From a virus: a stretch of DNA of 31,664 nucleotides. Shown piece by piece: positions 1-7,163 of the stretch. Location of the stretch: positions 1 through 31,664 of the IMG/VR virus record IMGVR_UViG_3300049450_000043. One strand, 5' to 3'. Below the pieces are notes generated by a model, which saw only the letters and a list, made by a program, of their open reading frames with translations, did no database searches and was not told the origin of the DNA. Positions within the stretch are counted from its first letter, which is position 1. Each line of letters starts with the position of its first letter. The position numbers and the translations under genes are program-made.

Positions 1-153
1 TTTCAAGACGCTCTACTTGCAGCCGGGCGCCGACGCTACGGTGATCGGCTCCAACCTCGCCGAGCTCGACCTGACCTCGATCACCTCCCATGGTGAAACG
101 CGAGTCTCCTACCTTTCGCGCGTGCCAGCAGTCATTCTCGGGATCGCGGCCGG
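1..153. repeat. Left copy of terminal direct repeat (circular-assembly overlap)
   Basis: These 153 bases are repeated at 31512-31664 with one mismatch, A at 127 against G at 31638. The mismatch is the third base of a proline codon (CCA/CCG) of the portal gene, so it is silent. The portal reading frame is continuous through both copies. The simplest reading is that a circular or circularly permuted genome was linearised inside the portal gene. A true terminal redundancy lying within a coding frame is less likely. Confidence 0.95.
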
Positions 154-913
154 ACTCAAGGGCTCGAGCCTCAACGCTGGCAACTATGGTGAGGCGAGGC
201 GCAACTTCGCTGACTCCTGGTTCTACTCGGAGCTCATGGACGCATGTGCGGCGCTTGAGTCAATCCAGCCGGCCCCCGGTGGCGCACAACTCTGGTATGA
301 CGTCGCGGACGTACCTCTGTTGCGCGAGGATTCGCTCGACGCGGCGAATATCGAGAAGGTCAAAGAGGAGACCATCGTCGCCTACGTCAACGGCGGGTTC
401 ACCCCCGATTCAGCGGTCCAGGCGGTGCTCGCTCAGGACGTCAACCTACTCAAGCACACCGGACTGGTGAGCGTGCAGTTGCAGCCGCCCGGAACCATGG
501 CGCCGAAGCCAGAATCACCTCAACCGAACGGGAATGGTGCGATGCCCGATATGCCCAAGCCAAAGGAGCCGGCAAAGGCGAGTCGCGACGAACTGCCATT
601 CGCGCTCACTGTCAACAACCATTTCCCGGATGGATTCGTTCAGGTCCGTTCAGAGACCGCGAGTCCGGACGTTTACGTCACCGTTCAGCCTGCCCAAGTC
701 ACCCTCGAGCAGCCCATCACAGTCGAAGCATCCGTTCCAGCACAGATCACCAACCATTTCGATGCCCCCGCCTTAACGCTCGAGGCACCCATAACCGTCG
801 AACAACCAGAGATCACCGTCAATGTTCCAGAACCTTCCACTCGCGCCAAGAAGGTCACGGTGAAGCGCAACAAGGACGGATCGTCGACCGCGACGATCCA
901 CGAGGAGGGCTAG
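1..913 (+). CDS. Portal protein, C-terminal part (continues from 30646-31664)
   Basis: This is the downstream part of the portal gene that starts at 30646. Joining 30646-31511 to 1-913 gives about 592 residues. The portal is the dodecameric head vertex through which DNA is packaged and to which the tail connects. The segment begins in the conserved HK97-type core (the LPG-like stretch QPGADATVIG and the AVILGIAAG region), then leaves the core. The last roughly 100 residues form an extension rich in Val, Thr and Pro, with repeated phrases such as QPITVEA, APITVEQP and EITVNVPEP, and end in a basic/acidic tail (KKVTVKRNKDGSS). Such low-complexity tails are common on actinophage-like portals. 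An ATG at 17 is internal to the gene and is not its start. The gene ends with TAG immediately before the GTG of the next gene. Confidence 0.9.
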   Translation, partial: FKTLYLQPGADATVIGSNLAELDLTSITSHGETRVSYLSRVPAVILGIAAGLKGSSLNAGNYGEARRNFADSWFYSELMDACAALESIQPAPGGAQLWYDVADVPLLREDSLDAANIEKVKEETIVAYVNGGFTPDSAVQAVLAQDVNLLKHTGLVSVQLQPPGTMAPKPESPQPNGNGAMPDMPKPKEPAKASRDELPFALTVNNHFPDGFVQVRSETASPDVYVTVQPAQVTLEQPITVEASVPAQITNHFDAPALTLEAPITVEQPEITVNVPEPSTRAKKVTVKRNKDGSSTATIHEEG

Positions 914-1345
914 GTGGCCGGACCAACCGCCTGGGCCTTCACCAACACCGGACGCACCAAGCTACTCGACAACACGGGCTTTGACATCGATACCGGCTCC
1001 TACAAGATGGCTCTCTTCCTGAGCACATCGAACCTAGGTGCGGCGTCAACGACCTATGCGGGGGTTACGAACGAGGTTGCGAATGCCAACGGCTACACAA
1101 CGGGCGGGGTCGCGGTTACGTTCACGCTCTCGGGCACCACGACCGTGACGGCCACCCTCGCCGGTTCTGCCGTCTGGACTGCCTCGGGCGGATCCATCAC
1201 CGCGCGCTTTGCGGCAATCTATGAGGTCGCCGGAAACATCCTGTGCTTCTGCACGCTCGACTCCACGCCGGCCGATGTGACCGCCACAGATGGCAACACT
1301 TTTACGGTAGCCGCGTCTGGCTCGGGGATATTTTCCCTTGCATAG
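914..1345 (+). CDS. Probable virion accessory protein, beta-rich (143 aa)
   Basis: It starts with GTG directly after the portal TAG, so the two genes are translationally coupled. The protein is rich in Gly, Ala, Thr and Ser and has the alternating pattern of a beta-sandwich (TTVTATLAGSAVWTASGG). The opening GPTAWAFTNTGRTKLLD and the middle phrase YKMALFLSTSN resemble a family of uncharacterised proteins often found beside capsid genes of environmental phages. I cannot name a fold with certainty. Position between portal and protease suggests a head decoration or connector accessory protein; this is inference. There is no signal peptide or membrane segment. Confidence 0.75.
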   Translation: MAGPTAWAFTNTGRTKLLDNTGFDIDTGSYKMALFLSTSNLGAASTTYAGVTNEVANANGYTTGGVAVTFTLSGTTTVTATLAGSAVWTASGGSITARFAAIYEVAGNILCFCTLDSTPADVTATDGNTFTVAASGSGIFSLA

Positions 1346-2051
1346 GGAAGGCTTCATCGATGGTCACCGGGTCTTCATCCCGCGCTTTGTCGAAGCGATG
1401 GACAAGCATGAACGGAAGCGCTGGATAGCCGAGCGGCGGATCACGGACGTTCATCAGCCGCACTGGGATGGCCCTGGAACCGTCTACAGTGGCGCCGAGA
1501 CTTTGGCTTCCAGCTCGGCCAACGGCGCCATTACAGGTCCGACTGTGGCGCCCGGCGTATCGCTGCTGACTCGCGAATGCCTTGAGCCCATTGCGGCTGC
1601 CTATTTCCGACAGGCTGGTAACCGCTTCTGGATCCGCGCCTTTGGGACCACGCTGTCGACCGCAGTCATCACGACGCAACAGATCGTGCTAGTCATCGGG
1701 CCGACACTCGCGAACCCTCTGACCGGCGGCATCACCCTGGCCTCAAACGCAGCCTGGACGCCGGGCGCAGCCGTGACGGGGAACTGGTGGCTCGATTACC
1801 ACTTCTCCGTTCGCACCACCGGCTCGTCGGGGACAATCATCGGAAGCGGGTTCATTCATAACGATGTCGTCACGGCCGGAACGGTAATTGATACGCCATT
1901 CAGAAACGCCAATCCGCCGACCGCAGTCACCGTCTCGACCGGCGGCGGCCTCCTGGTTCCGCTCTACATCGACCTCAACAGCGTGCAGGGCGCGGCCACC
2001 GCCGGTAACTCCGCGATCTGCTTGGACTATTCACTGGTCAGCCTGAACTAG
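1338..2051 (+). CDS. Probable virion accessory protein (237 aa)
   Basis: A TTG at 1338 overlaps the end of the previous gene by 8 bases, and the frame is open to TAG at 2049-2051. The first 35 residues are charged and probably helical (HREGFIDGHR to ERKRWIAERR). From about residue 40 the protein becomes a beta-rich, Thr/Gly/Ala-rich domain (VSLLTRECLEPIAAAYFRQ, RFWIRAFGTTLST). That pattern resembles capsid-neighbouring beta-sandwich proteins in which an xRVRAxGxxST stretch marks the first strands. The function is unknown, and a surface decoration or fibre role is inferred from position. The start is uncertain: an in-frame ATG at 1398 would give a protein 20 residues shorter. Confidence 0.7.
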   Translation: MHREGFIDGHRVFIPRFVEAMDKHERKRWIAERRITDVHQPHWDGPGTVYSGAETLASSSANGAITGPTVAPGVSLLTRECLEPIAAAYFRQAGNRFWIRAFGTTLSTAVITTQQIVLVIGPTLANPLTGGITLASNAAWTPGAAVTGNWWLDYHFSVRTTGSSGTIIGSGFIHNDVVTAGTVIDTPFRNANPPTAVTVSTGGGLLVPLYIDLNSVQGAATAGNSAICLDYSLVSLN

Positions 2052-2055
2052 CTCC

Positions 2056-2757
2056 ATGCCCCGCATTCGAAAGGGCAAGAACCTCCCTCGTCGCGACCGG
2101 CCATTCCAGTCTCGCCAGAATCAGGTCTCGCGCGCCGCGGTCGACAACCAGATATTCCCGGCTTCCGTCAGCCTCACTCTTGCCACCTTTGCCCCCAGCG
2201 TGGCGACGCCGAGACTTGTAACACCGGCGGTCGCCACCCTGACCCTCAGCGAGTTCGCTCCGACCGTCGCAACCCCCAGGCTCCTCACGCCGGCCAAGGC
2301 AAGCCTTGCCCTGGCAACCTTCGCCCCGACCATTCGGACCCCAGCGCTTCTTCGCCCAGCCACTTTGGCGCTCACCCTCGCATCCTTCGCGCCAACCGTA
2401 ACGATCACAGCGAACGTCCAGATCGCCCCTGGCGCCGTATCCCTGGTTCTGACGGGCTTCGCGCCCACGATCACCGGCGCGGTCAGCATTGTCGTCATCC
2501 CGCCCGAGATCCCCACTCCCCAGACTGGCGGATTCGGGCACGTCATCTCAGACACCGGCCGCCGCCTGCGCTTCCCGTTCGCGTCCGAACTCCAGCCAGT
2601 CCTCGTCAAACCCCCAACCGCCAACTTGAGACTCGCGACCTTCGCGCCAATCGTGGCCATCGCTGAGGCTCCCGTCGACATTCAAGAGGCGTACATCGCG
2701 CTCTATGCCAGCGGGGCCCTCAGCGATGAGGAGTACGTCGCACTAATCGCAGCCTAG
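2056..2757 (+). CDS. FAP-repeat virion-region protein with SHOCT-like C-terminus (233 aa)
   Basis: ATG at 2056 lies five bases after the previous stop. Residues 1-30 are strongly basic (RIRKGKNLPRRDRPFQSR). Residues about 36-140 consist of near-tandem 22-residue units of the form L-x-L-A-x-F-A-P-T-x-x-T-P-x-L-x-x-P-A. The FAP tripeptides are at 45, 67, 89, 111 and 135, with a sixth at 196 after a linker. The final 25 residues (AYIALYASGALSDEEYVALI) look like a short SHOCT-type helical hairpin, a motif usually found at protein C-termini. Similar FAP-like repeats occur in uncharacterised capsid-region proteins of other phages. A structural role is inferred only from position between portal and protease. 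Confidence 0.75.
   Translation: MPRIRKGKNLPRRDRPFQSRQNQVSRAAVDNQIFPASVSLTLATFAPSVATPRLVTPAVATLTLSEFAPTVATPRLLTPAKASLALATFAPTIRTPALLRPATLALTLASFAPTVTITANVQIAPGAVSLVLTGFAPTITGAVSIVVIPPEIPTPQTGGFGHVISDTGRRLRFPFASELQPVLVKPPTANLRLATFAPIVAIAEAPVDIQEAYIALYASGALSDEEYVALIAA
2161..2475 (+). repeat. Degenerate 66-bp tandem repeats inside the FAP-repeat gene
   Basis: Four to five copies of a roughly 66-bp unit encode the 22-residue FAP repeats. The period is exactly 66 bp for the first four FAP codon triplets (nucleotide starts 2188, 2254, 2320, 2386) and 72 bp to the fifth. Synonymous sites have diverged, which indicates an old duplication kept for its protein product. Confidence 0.75.
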
Positions 2758-2765
2758 GAGGTTCT

Positions 2766-3524
2766 ATGGAACCCAAGCGCCCACCTCGCGATTACCTGAT
2801 TCGCGCCCTTCGCCCTGGCATAGAACTCCGCTCGGGCGGGGACGGCCAGATGCCGACCATGACCGGGCATTTCGCCGTCTTCAACCAGTGGACGCGAATT
2901 GACTCGATCTGGGAGGGCGAGTTCATGGAGCGCATCGCGCCCGGATCCTTCGCCAAGACCTTCAAAGAGAACCGCAGCAATATGCGCGTCACCCTGAACC
3001 ATGGGTCTGATCCGGTAGCAGGTGACAAGCCACTCGGCCCGATCACCGAACTTCGCGAGGACTCCACGGGCGGCTATTACGAGGTTCCACTTCTCGACAC
3101 CTCATACAACCGCGACATCCTGCCCGGCCTCGAGGCTGGACTGTACGGCGCGTCCTTTCGCTTCCGCGTCATGAAGGAGGAATTCGTCGACAAGCCCTCG
3201 CGCAGCGACGACAACCCCGACCGCCTGCCCGAGCGAACGATCAAGGAGGCCTCGGTCGAGGAATTCGGCCCGGTCACCTTCCCCGCCTATCCAGGCGCCA
3301 CCGCAGGCGTCCGCTCGCTCACCGATGACTACATCGTCCGCCAGTTGATGGGCGAACCGGACAAACTCGCCCAGCTTATGGCACACTACAGACCGAACAG
3401 CACTCCCTTGGAGCCGCGTCAACCACGCACTCCAGATGGCGGGAGCCGCACATCGGCGGTCATCCCTGTCCACCGTTTCCAGTCTCAAGGAGATTTTTTA
3501 GCGTGGTTGAAAGACAGAGCCTAG
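2766..3524 (+). CDS. HK97-family prohead maturation protease (252 aa)
   Basis: This serine protease (peptidase family S78) cleaves the scaffold-like N-terminal domain of the capsid protein during head maturation. A strong AGGAGG at 2756-2761 sets the ATG at 2766. Visible family motifs are the opening MTGHFAVFNQWTRIDS (about 32-47), then EGEFMERIAPGSFAKTF, His79 in TLNHGSD, Ser130 in LYGASFRFRV, and Glu166 in VEEFGPVTFPAYPG. These match the usual His/Ser/Glu active-site arrangement. Core length is typical of the family. The C-terminal 70 residues are a polar tail. The gene overlaps the start of the capsid gene by 22 bases, the usual protease-capsid arrangement. Confidence 0.95.
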   Translation: MEPKRPPRDYLIRALRPGIELRSGGDGQMPTMTGHFAVFNQWTRIDSIWEGEFMERIAPGSFAKTFKENRSNMRVTLNHGSDPVAGDKPLGPITELREDSTGGYYEVPLLDTSYNRDILPGLEAGLYGASFRFRVMKEEFVDKPSRSDDNPDRLPERTIKEASVEEFGPVTFPAYPGATAGVRSLTDDYIVRQLMGEPDKLAQLMAHYRPNSTPLEPRQPRTPDGGSRTSAVIPVHRFQSQGDFLAWLKDRA

Positions 3525-5017
3525 ACGACTTCCGGTCGTCTGAAGAGCTCGCAAGTTACCGCCAGGTGGTCAAGTCGAAGATCACCGAGCTTAACGAGGC
3601 GTTCGATGGAAAGCCGTTCGACAAAGAAGCTCGCGAGGATTTCGCCTACCTTGTCGAGACCGACCAAGAGATCGAGAACCGAATCGCCGAGTTCTCCGAG
3701 CGCAAGCGCATCGTTGCCTCAATGGCCCAGGATCCCCAGCGCACTGAGCGCGCCTTCTCCCAGGCCTCTCGCCAGTTCGTCGACGAGGACCGCTCCAAGG
3801 CTGCCAAGGAAGCCGACATTTACGACCTCCGAACGCTGCGAAGCGACCCTTCCGATCCCCAGAAGCACCGCAGCGAGCTCCGCGATCGCGCCATGCGCGC
3901 GGTCGAACTCGCTCGCTTCCCGACCGTGGGAGATGAGAGCAGGGCGCGCGCCCACGTCGAGAAACTGCTCGAGCGCACCTACGAGGCACAGCCGGGCGAC
4001 ACCGCTCGGTATCTGCTCGCGACCGGCAGCCCGGTCTACCGCCGAGCCTTCTGGAAGTGGGTCGCCAACGGCAACACGGCTGCCCATGACCGCGAGGAGC
4101 AGCGGGCCCTGTCCACAGCCGGTTCAGGAGGTGGCTTTGCCATCCCCTTCGCGCTCGATCCTTCGATCATCCCAACCTCCAACTCGGTGGTCAACCCAGC
4201 TCGCGCCATAGCGCGACTTGTGACCATCTCAGGAGCCAACACCTGGCAGGGCGTGACCTCACCGGCTGTCGTCGCCGCCTATGCCGCAGAAGGCCAGGAG
4301 GCCACGGACAACTCGACGACTCTCGTTCAGCCCCAGGTCACCGTTCAGAAGGCGCACGCCGCCGTCCCGTTCACGATGGAGGTCGACCAGGACTGGCCGA
4401 TTCTCGAGAGTGAGTTTGGGCGACTGCTGCAAGATGCCAAGGACGACCTTGAGGGCGCGCAGTTCGTCAACGGCGTCGGTACGACCGTCTTCCCTCAGGG
4501 ATTCATGGTCGGCGCGACTACGACCTTCGCATTCGCCGGCGGCTCGCTTGTCACCTTCCACGCGGCGGACATCTACGGACTCGAGGCGGCTCTTCCGCCG
4601 CGCTTCCGCCCCCGCGCTTCATTCGTCGCCAACCGTTCGGCCTACAACGCGATCCGCACGGTCGACACGGCCGGTGGCGCAGCCCTGTGGCTCTACATGG
4701 CTCAGGGACTCAACACCCAGGCTCCGACACCCGGCAACACCGGTGCCACGTTGCTCGGCAAGGGTGCTTGGGAAGCATCGGCCATGAAGGCCCAGGCTTC
4801 CGGCACCTTCACCAACGCCGACAAGGTGATGATAATCGGAGACTTCAGCTACTTCCTGATCGTCGACCGCATCGGCATGACGGTCGAACTGATCCAGAAC
4901 CTCGTTGGTGCAGCTAACCGCCTCCCCACCGGTATGCGCGCCCTGTACGCCTACTGGAGGAACTCGAGCAAGGTGCTCGCCAACTCAGCGTTCGTCATCG
5001 GAACGGCGGCAACCTAA
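3503..5017 (+). CDS. Major capsid protein, HK97 fold with N-terminal delta domain (504 aa)
   Basis: The main shell protein. GTG at 3503 is preceded by AAGGAG at 3487-3492. Residues 1 to about 200 are highly charged and helical (for example QEIENRIAEFSERKRIV and RSELRDRAMRAVELARF), as expected for the internal delta/scaffold domain removed by the protease encoded just upstream. The HK97 core starts near residue 202 (ALSTAGSGGGFAIPFALD), with later strands VTVQKAHAAVPFTMEVDQDWP and EGAQFVNGVGTT, and ends with a conserved-looking RALYAYWRNSSKVL. A stable GCAA-capped hairpin follows the stop. The product should be the most abundant virion protein. Confidence 0.95.
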   Translation: MVERQSLDDFRSSEELASYRQVVKSKITELNEAFDGKPFDKEAREDFAYLVETDQEIENRIAEFSERKRIVASMAQDPQRTERAFSQASRQFVDEDRSKAAKEADIYDLRTLRSDPSDPQKHRSELRDRAMRAVELARFPTVGDESRARAHVEKLLERTYEAQPGDTARYLLATGSPVYRRAFWKWVANGNTAAHDREEQRALSTAGSGGGFAIPFALDPSIIPTSNSVVNPARAIARLVTISGANTWQGVTSPAVVAAYAAEGQEATDNSTTLVQPQVTVQKAHAAVPFTMEVDQDWPILESEFGRLLQDAKDDLEGAQFVNGVGTTVFPQGFMVGATTTFAFAGGSLVTFHAADIYGLEAALPPRFRPRASFVANRSAYNAIRTVDTAGGAALWLYMAQGLNTQAPTPGNTGATLLGKGAWEASAMKAQASGTFTNADKVMIIGDFSYFLIVDRIGMTVELIQNLVGAANRLPTGMRALYAYWRNSSKVLANSAFVIGTAAT

Positions 5018-5027
5018 CAGTTCGACA

Positions 5028-5053
5028 GGGGTGGGGGCGCAAGCCCTCACCCC
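5028..5053 (+). terminator. Stable GCAA-tetraloop hairpin after the capsid gene
   Basis: The arms 5028-5038 and 5043-5053 form an 11-bp stem with one G-U pair, closed by C-G and capped by GCAA (GNRA type). It lies 10 bases after the capsid stop. No U-run follows, so a fully intrinsic terminator is doubtful. Partial attenuation or 3'-end protection of the capsid transcript is a reasonable inference. Confidence 0.6.
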
Positions 5054-5072
5054 ATCCCTTCAAGGAGGAACG

Positions 5073-5351
5073 ATGACCACAGTCCCAACCCCGGACACGC
5101 CGGCACCGGCAGACAACTCCCACACGATGCTGCTTTCCAGCGATTCAAACCTCTATGTCCGGCCGACAGCCGGCGGAAACGCAGGGGCCGCCCCGGCCGC
5201 GATTCCCACGCAGGGACAAATCAACCGCCCCGGCAACTCACCGAGCGAGGGCGGAACTCAGGCCGGCCCCGACATGGGCCACGGCGCCACCCAGATCCTC
5301 AGCGGGATCTCAGGTGGTGGCGATACCGACAACGATGGGGACACGCTATGA
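5073..5351 (+). CDS. Small Pro/Gly-rich protein after the capsid gene (92 aa)
   Basis: ATG at 5073 has a very strong AAGGAGG site at 5062-5068. The frame is open further upstream, but that part overlaps the capsid gene and the hairpin. The sequence is low-complexity and disordered, rich in Pro, Gly, Ala, Thr and Asp. Short phrases such as SDSNLYVRPTAGG and MGHGATQILSGISGGG are the only recognisable features. The C-terminus is acidic (GGDTDNDGDT). No fold or family is recognised. The strong ribosome site next to the capsid gene suggests an abundant virion-associated or decoration protein, which is inference. Confidence 0.65.
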   Translation: MTTVPTPDTPAPADNSHTMLLSSDSNLYVRPTAGGNAGAAPAAIPTQGQINRPGNSPSEGGTQAGPDMGHGATQILSGISGGGDTDNDGDTL

Positions 5352-5539
5352 GCACAGTCCCCAAGGGTGGCTCGGGGCAGCTCCCGCAGCCTCCAACGAC
5401 CGATAAGTTCAACCCTCAGACCGGACTTGGACAGGTCAGTCTGAACCCTCCCAAGATCGGCGATTCGCCTCCGGGTTCCTACCAGGCCGAACCGACGACC
5501 GGGAAGGGCAAGGGGAACCCCGGCGGCAAGGGGATGTAG
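5348..5539 (+). CDS. Small Pro/Gly/Lys-rich protein (63 aa)
   Basis: The start overlaps the previous stop (ATGA), so translation is probably coupled. The protein is Pro/Gly-rich, with a basic C-terminus (GKGKGNPGGKGM), and looks disordered. Nothing in it identifies a function. It belongs to a run of three small proline-rich genes between capsid and connector genes. Confidence 0.6.
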   Translation: MSTVPKGGSGQLPQPPTTDKFNPQTGLGQVSLNPPKIGDSPPGSYQAEPTTGKGKGNPGGKGM

Positions 5540-5541
5540 GA

Positions 5542-5628
5542 ATGTCCAAGCCCACACCCAAACCACCACCACCCAAACCGCCCAAATCCGTGGCCGACGA
5601 TTACGTCAGCCACCAGCAACAGAAATAG
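5542..5628 (+). CDS. Proline-rich micro-protein (28 aa)
   Basis: A short ATG-to-TAG frame lies two bases after the previous gene. The first half alternates Lys and Pro (PTPKPPPPKPPK) and the second half is VADDYVSHQQQK. It ends 9 bases before the next ATG, and its last bases carry that gene's AGGAG. The very short frame could be chance, but the tight packing and the compositional kinship with its two upstream neighbours support a real gene. Confidence 0.45.
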   Translation: MSKPTPKPPPPKPPKSVADDYVSHQQQK

Positions 5629-5637
5629 GAGTACTCA

Positions 5638-6225
5638 ATGCCGTACAACACAGCACAGCACGCGTATGACTTTGCGACCGCGATGGAGGCGGGCACGCTT
5701 CAAAGCTCGGGCGCCTTTTATGCTCAGAACTTCGCCCGCTCGCTGATCTCGACCGACAATGCGATCGGCACGACCGGCCTGATGACCTGCATGTCAATCC
5801 CGCTCCACGCGGGGGACACCGTGAGCAAGGCCTCGGTCATCGTCGGCGCCACCGCGGGTGCGACGCTGACTCACAAATACTTCGCCCTCTACTCGAACGC
5901 GACGGTTCCGCTCCTCCTCGGCCAGGAGACGGACGACACAGGCGCGGCAATGGCCGCGAATACTGTCTATACCGGCACCTTTGCGACCCCAGTCGTGATT
6001 CCCTCGGACGGCCTCTACTGGGTCGCTCTCTGCATCACCGGGACCACGATCCCGACCCTGCTCGGCAAACTCGAGGGGACTGTGGCGGCGCAGAACATCG
6101 CGCTCAACACGCTCTTCGGCAACCAGGGCCATTGCGCAACCTCAACCGGTGCGGCCTCGACCGCCCCGGCGACCATGGCCTCATTGACGAACCTGATCGT
6201 TCAGCCGTGGGTTCTTCTCCAGTAA
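5638..6225 (+). CDS. Probable virion accessory protein, beta-sandwich-like (195 aa)
   Basis: ATG at 5638 is preceded by AGGAG at 5627-5631. The protein shows a run of beta-like segments typical of capsid-neighbouring proteins of environmental and actino-phages: MSIPLHAGDTVSKASVIVGATAGATLTHKYFALYS, then GLYWVALCITGTT. The phrase LHAGDxVxxxxxxxGxTAGxxxTHxxFALYS is a recognisable signature of that uncharacterised family. It has no signal peptide or membrane segment. A decoration or fibre-like role on the capsid is inferred from position and composition. Confidence 0.75.
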   Translation: MPYNTAQHAYDFATAMEAGTLQSSGAFYAQNFARSLISTDNAIGTTGLMTCMSIPLHAGDTVSKASVIVGATAGATLTHKYFALYSNATVPLLLGQETDDTGAAMAANTVYTGTFATPVVIPSDGLYWVALCITGTTIPTLLGKLEGTVAAQNIALNTLFGNQGHCATSTGAASTAPATMASLTNLIVQPWVLLQ

Positions 6226-6419
6226 TGCGCGCTCGAATGCTCGTCGACGCGCGACGCGCAGACCTCGATATCGAATACAAGGCCGGCCAGGAACTCGAAG
6301 GCGCCGACGCCGAATACCAGGTCGCACTTGGACAGGCCGAGGCGCTCGAGCCGACTCCCGAAGAGGCCAAGGCTGACGCCAAGGCGGCCGCGAAATCGGC
6401 GAAGGGCGATGGTGCCTAG
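6225..6419 (+). CDS. Small charged helical protein (64 aa)
   Basis: The start is taken as ATG 6225, overlapping the upstream TAA by one base (TAATG). The longer frame upstream lies inside the previous gene. The sequence is strongly helical and charged (MLVDARRADLDIEYKAGQELEG), with an Ala/Lys-rich tail (EEAKADAKAAAKSAKGD). No family is recognised. It sits in the head-completion region. Confidence 0.6.
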   Translation: MRARMLVDARRADLDIEYKAGQELEGADAEYQVALGQAEALEPTPEEAKADAKAAAKSAKGDGA

Positions 6420-6636
6420 GGGCATCTATGACCGCGCTCGCGGCCGCGTGGTCGATCTCTACATCTGTCTCGAGGACTTCGTCGATCTGAAGTCCCATGA
6501 AGTCGTGAGAAAGGGTGACCTGGTGAGAGCCGGTCACCCTCTCGTCTCGGCCAATCCGCGCAACTTCGCCCGCGTTGAAGATCACGTTCGCTTCGATATA
6601 GAACAAGCCACCGCCGCTCCAGGGGAGAGGCGCTAG
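6409..6636 (+). CDS. Conserved head-region small protein (75 aa)
   Basis: ATG 6409 overlaps the end of the previous gene by 11 bases; a GTG at 6412 is an alternative start. The core is VVDLYICLEDFVDL, then VVRKGDLVRAGHPLVSANPRNFARV. The GDxVRAxHPLVxxNPxxF pattern is seen in short uncharacterised phage proteins encoded between capsid and head-tail connector genes. The role is unknown. The fold is probably a small beta-barrel, by pattern only. Confidence 0.6.
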   Translation: MVPRGIYDRARGRVVDLYICLEDFVDLKSHEVVRKGDLVRAGHPLVSANPRNFARVEDHVRFDIEQATAAPGERR

Positions 6637-6644
6637 GAGATGTC

Positions 6645-7163
6645 ATGCCAGTAGGTTCTAGCGGCGCCCATCTCGTCGAGATCGCCGGCACGGGCGGCAC
6701 GGGCGGAACAGCACCGACGATCCCTGCGCGCCGCGGCGTCGGAGTCATCATTCCCGGGTCAGTTCAGGCCGGAGTGGCCGGCCAAGGCACCGCCGCGCTC
6801 ACTTTCACGGCGATGGCCACCGTCTATACAACCGGCGACATCACGGTCGACACGTTGCTTGAGTTGGCACTGGATGTGAGCTCTGGGACCACGACCACCA
6901 GTTGGAAATACGTGGTCAACCGCAAGGGAGCCGACGGGGTTTATTACGCAGTGGCCTCGAGCGCCACTCACACCGATTCCAGCCAGACCAATTCGTGCTC
7001 GATTGGGTCGGGGACGGCTCAGGGTTCAGGCGGTGTCGGTATTGCTGACGCCACGACCGGAACCACGAAATGGTCAGCTCCCTTCGCTTTCGGTGACATC
7101 ATCCAGATCGTTTTCACGGCGGTCGGAGCCTTCACGGGAACCCTGTCACTCAAGGGTAAATAA
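6645..7163 (+). CDS. Probable virion accessory protein (172 aa)
   Basis: AGGAG at 6635-6639 sets the ATG at 6645. The protein is rich in Gly, Thr, Ser and Val with alternating beta-strand pattern, including a Gly-rich N-terminal linker (GTGGTGGTAPTIPARRGVG) and the strand-like DTLLELALDVSSGTTTTSWKYVVNRKG. It is compositionally like the products of 914-1345, 1338-2051 and 5638-6225. No specific family can be named. It is probably a surface component of the head. Confidence 0.65.
   Translation: MPVGSSGAHLVEIAGTGGTGGTAPTIPARRGVGVIIPGSVQAGVAGQGTAALTFTAMATVYTTGDITVDTLLELALDVSSGTTTTSWKYVVNRKGADGVYYAVASSATHTDSSQTNSCSIGSGTAQGSGGVGIADATTGTTKWSAPFAFGDIIQIVFTAVGAFTGTLSLKGK

Noticed and set aside
90-470. 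Overlapping frames within the portal gene
   Set aside because: They have no ribosome site and show random, Arg/Ser-rich composition typical of out-of-frame reading of a high-GC gene.
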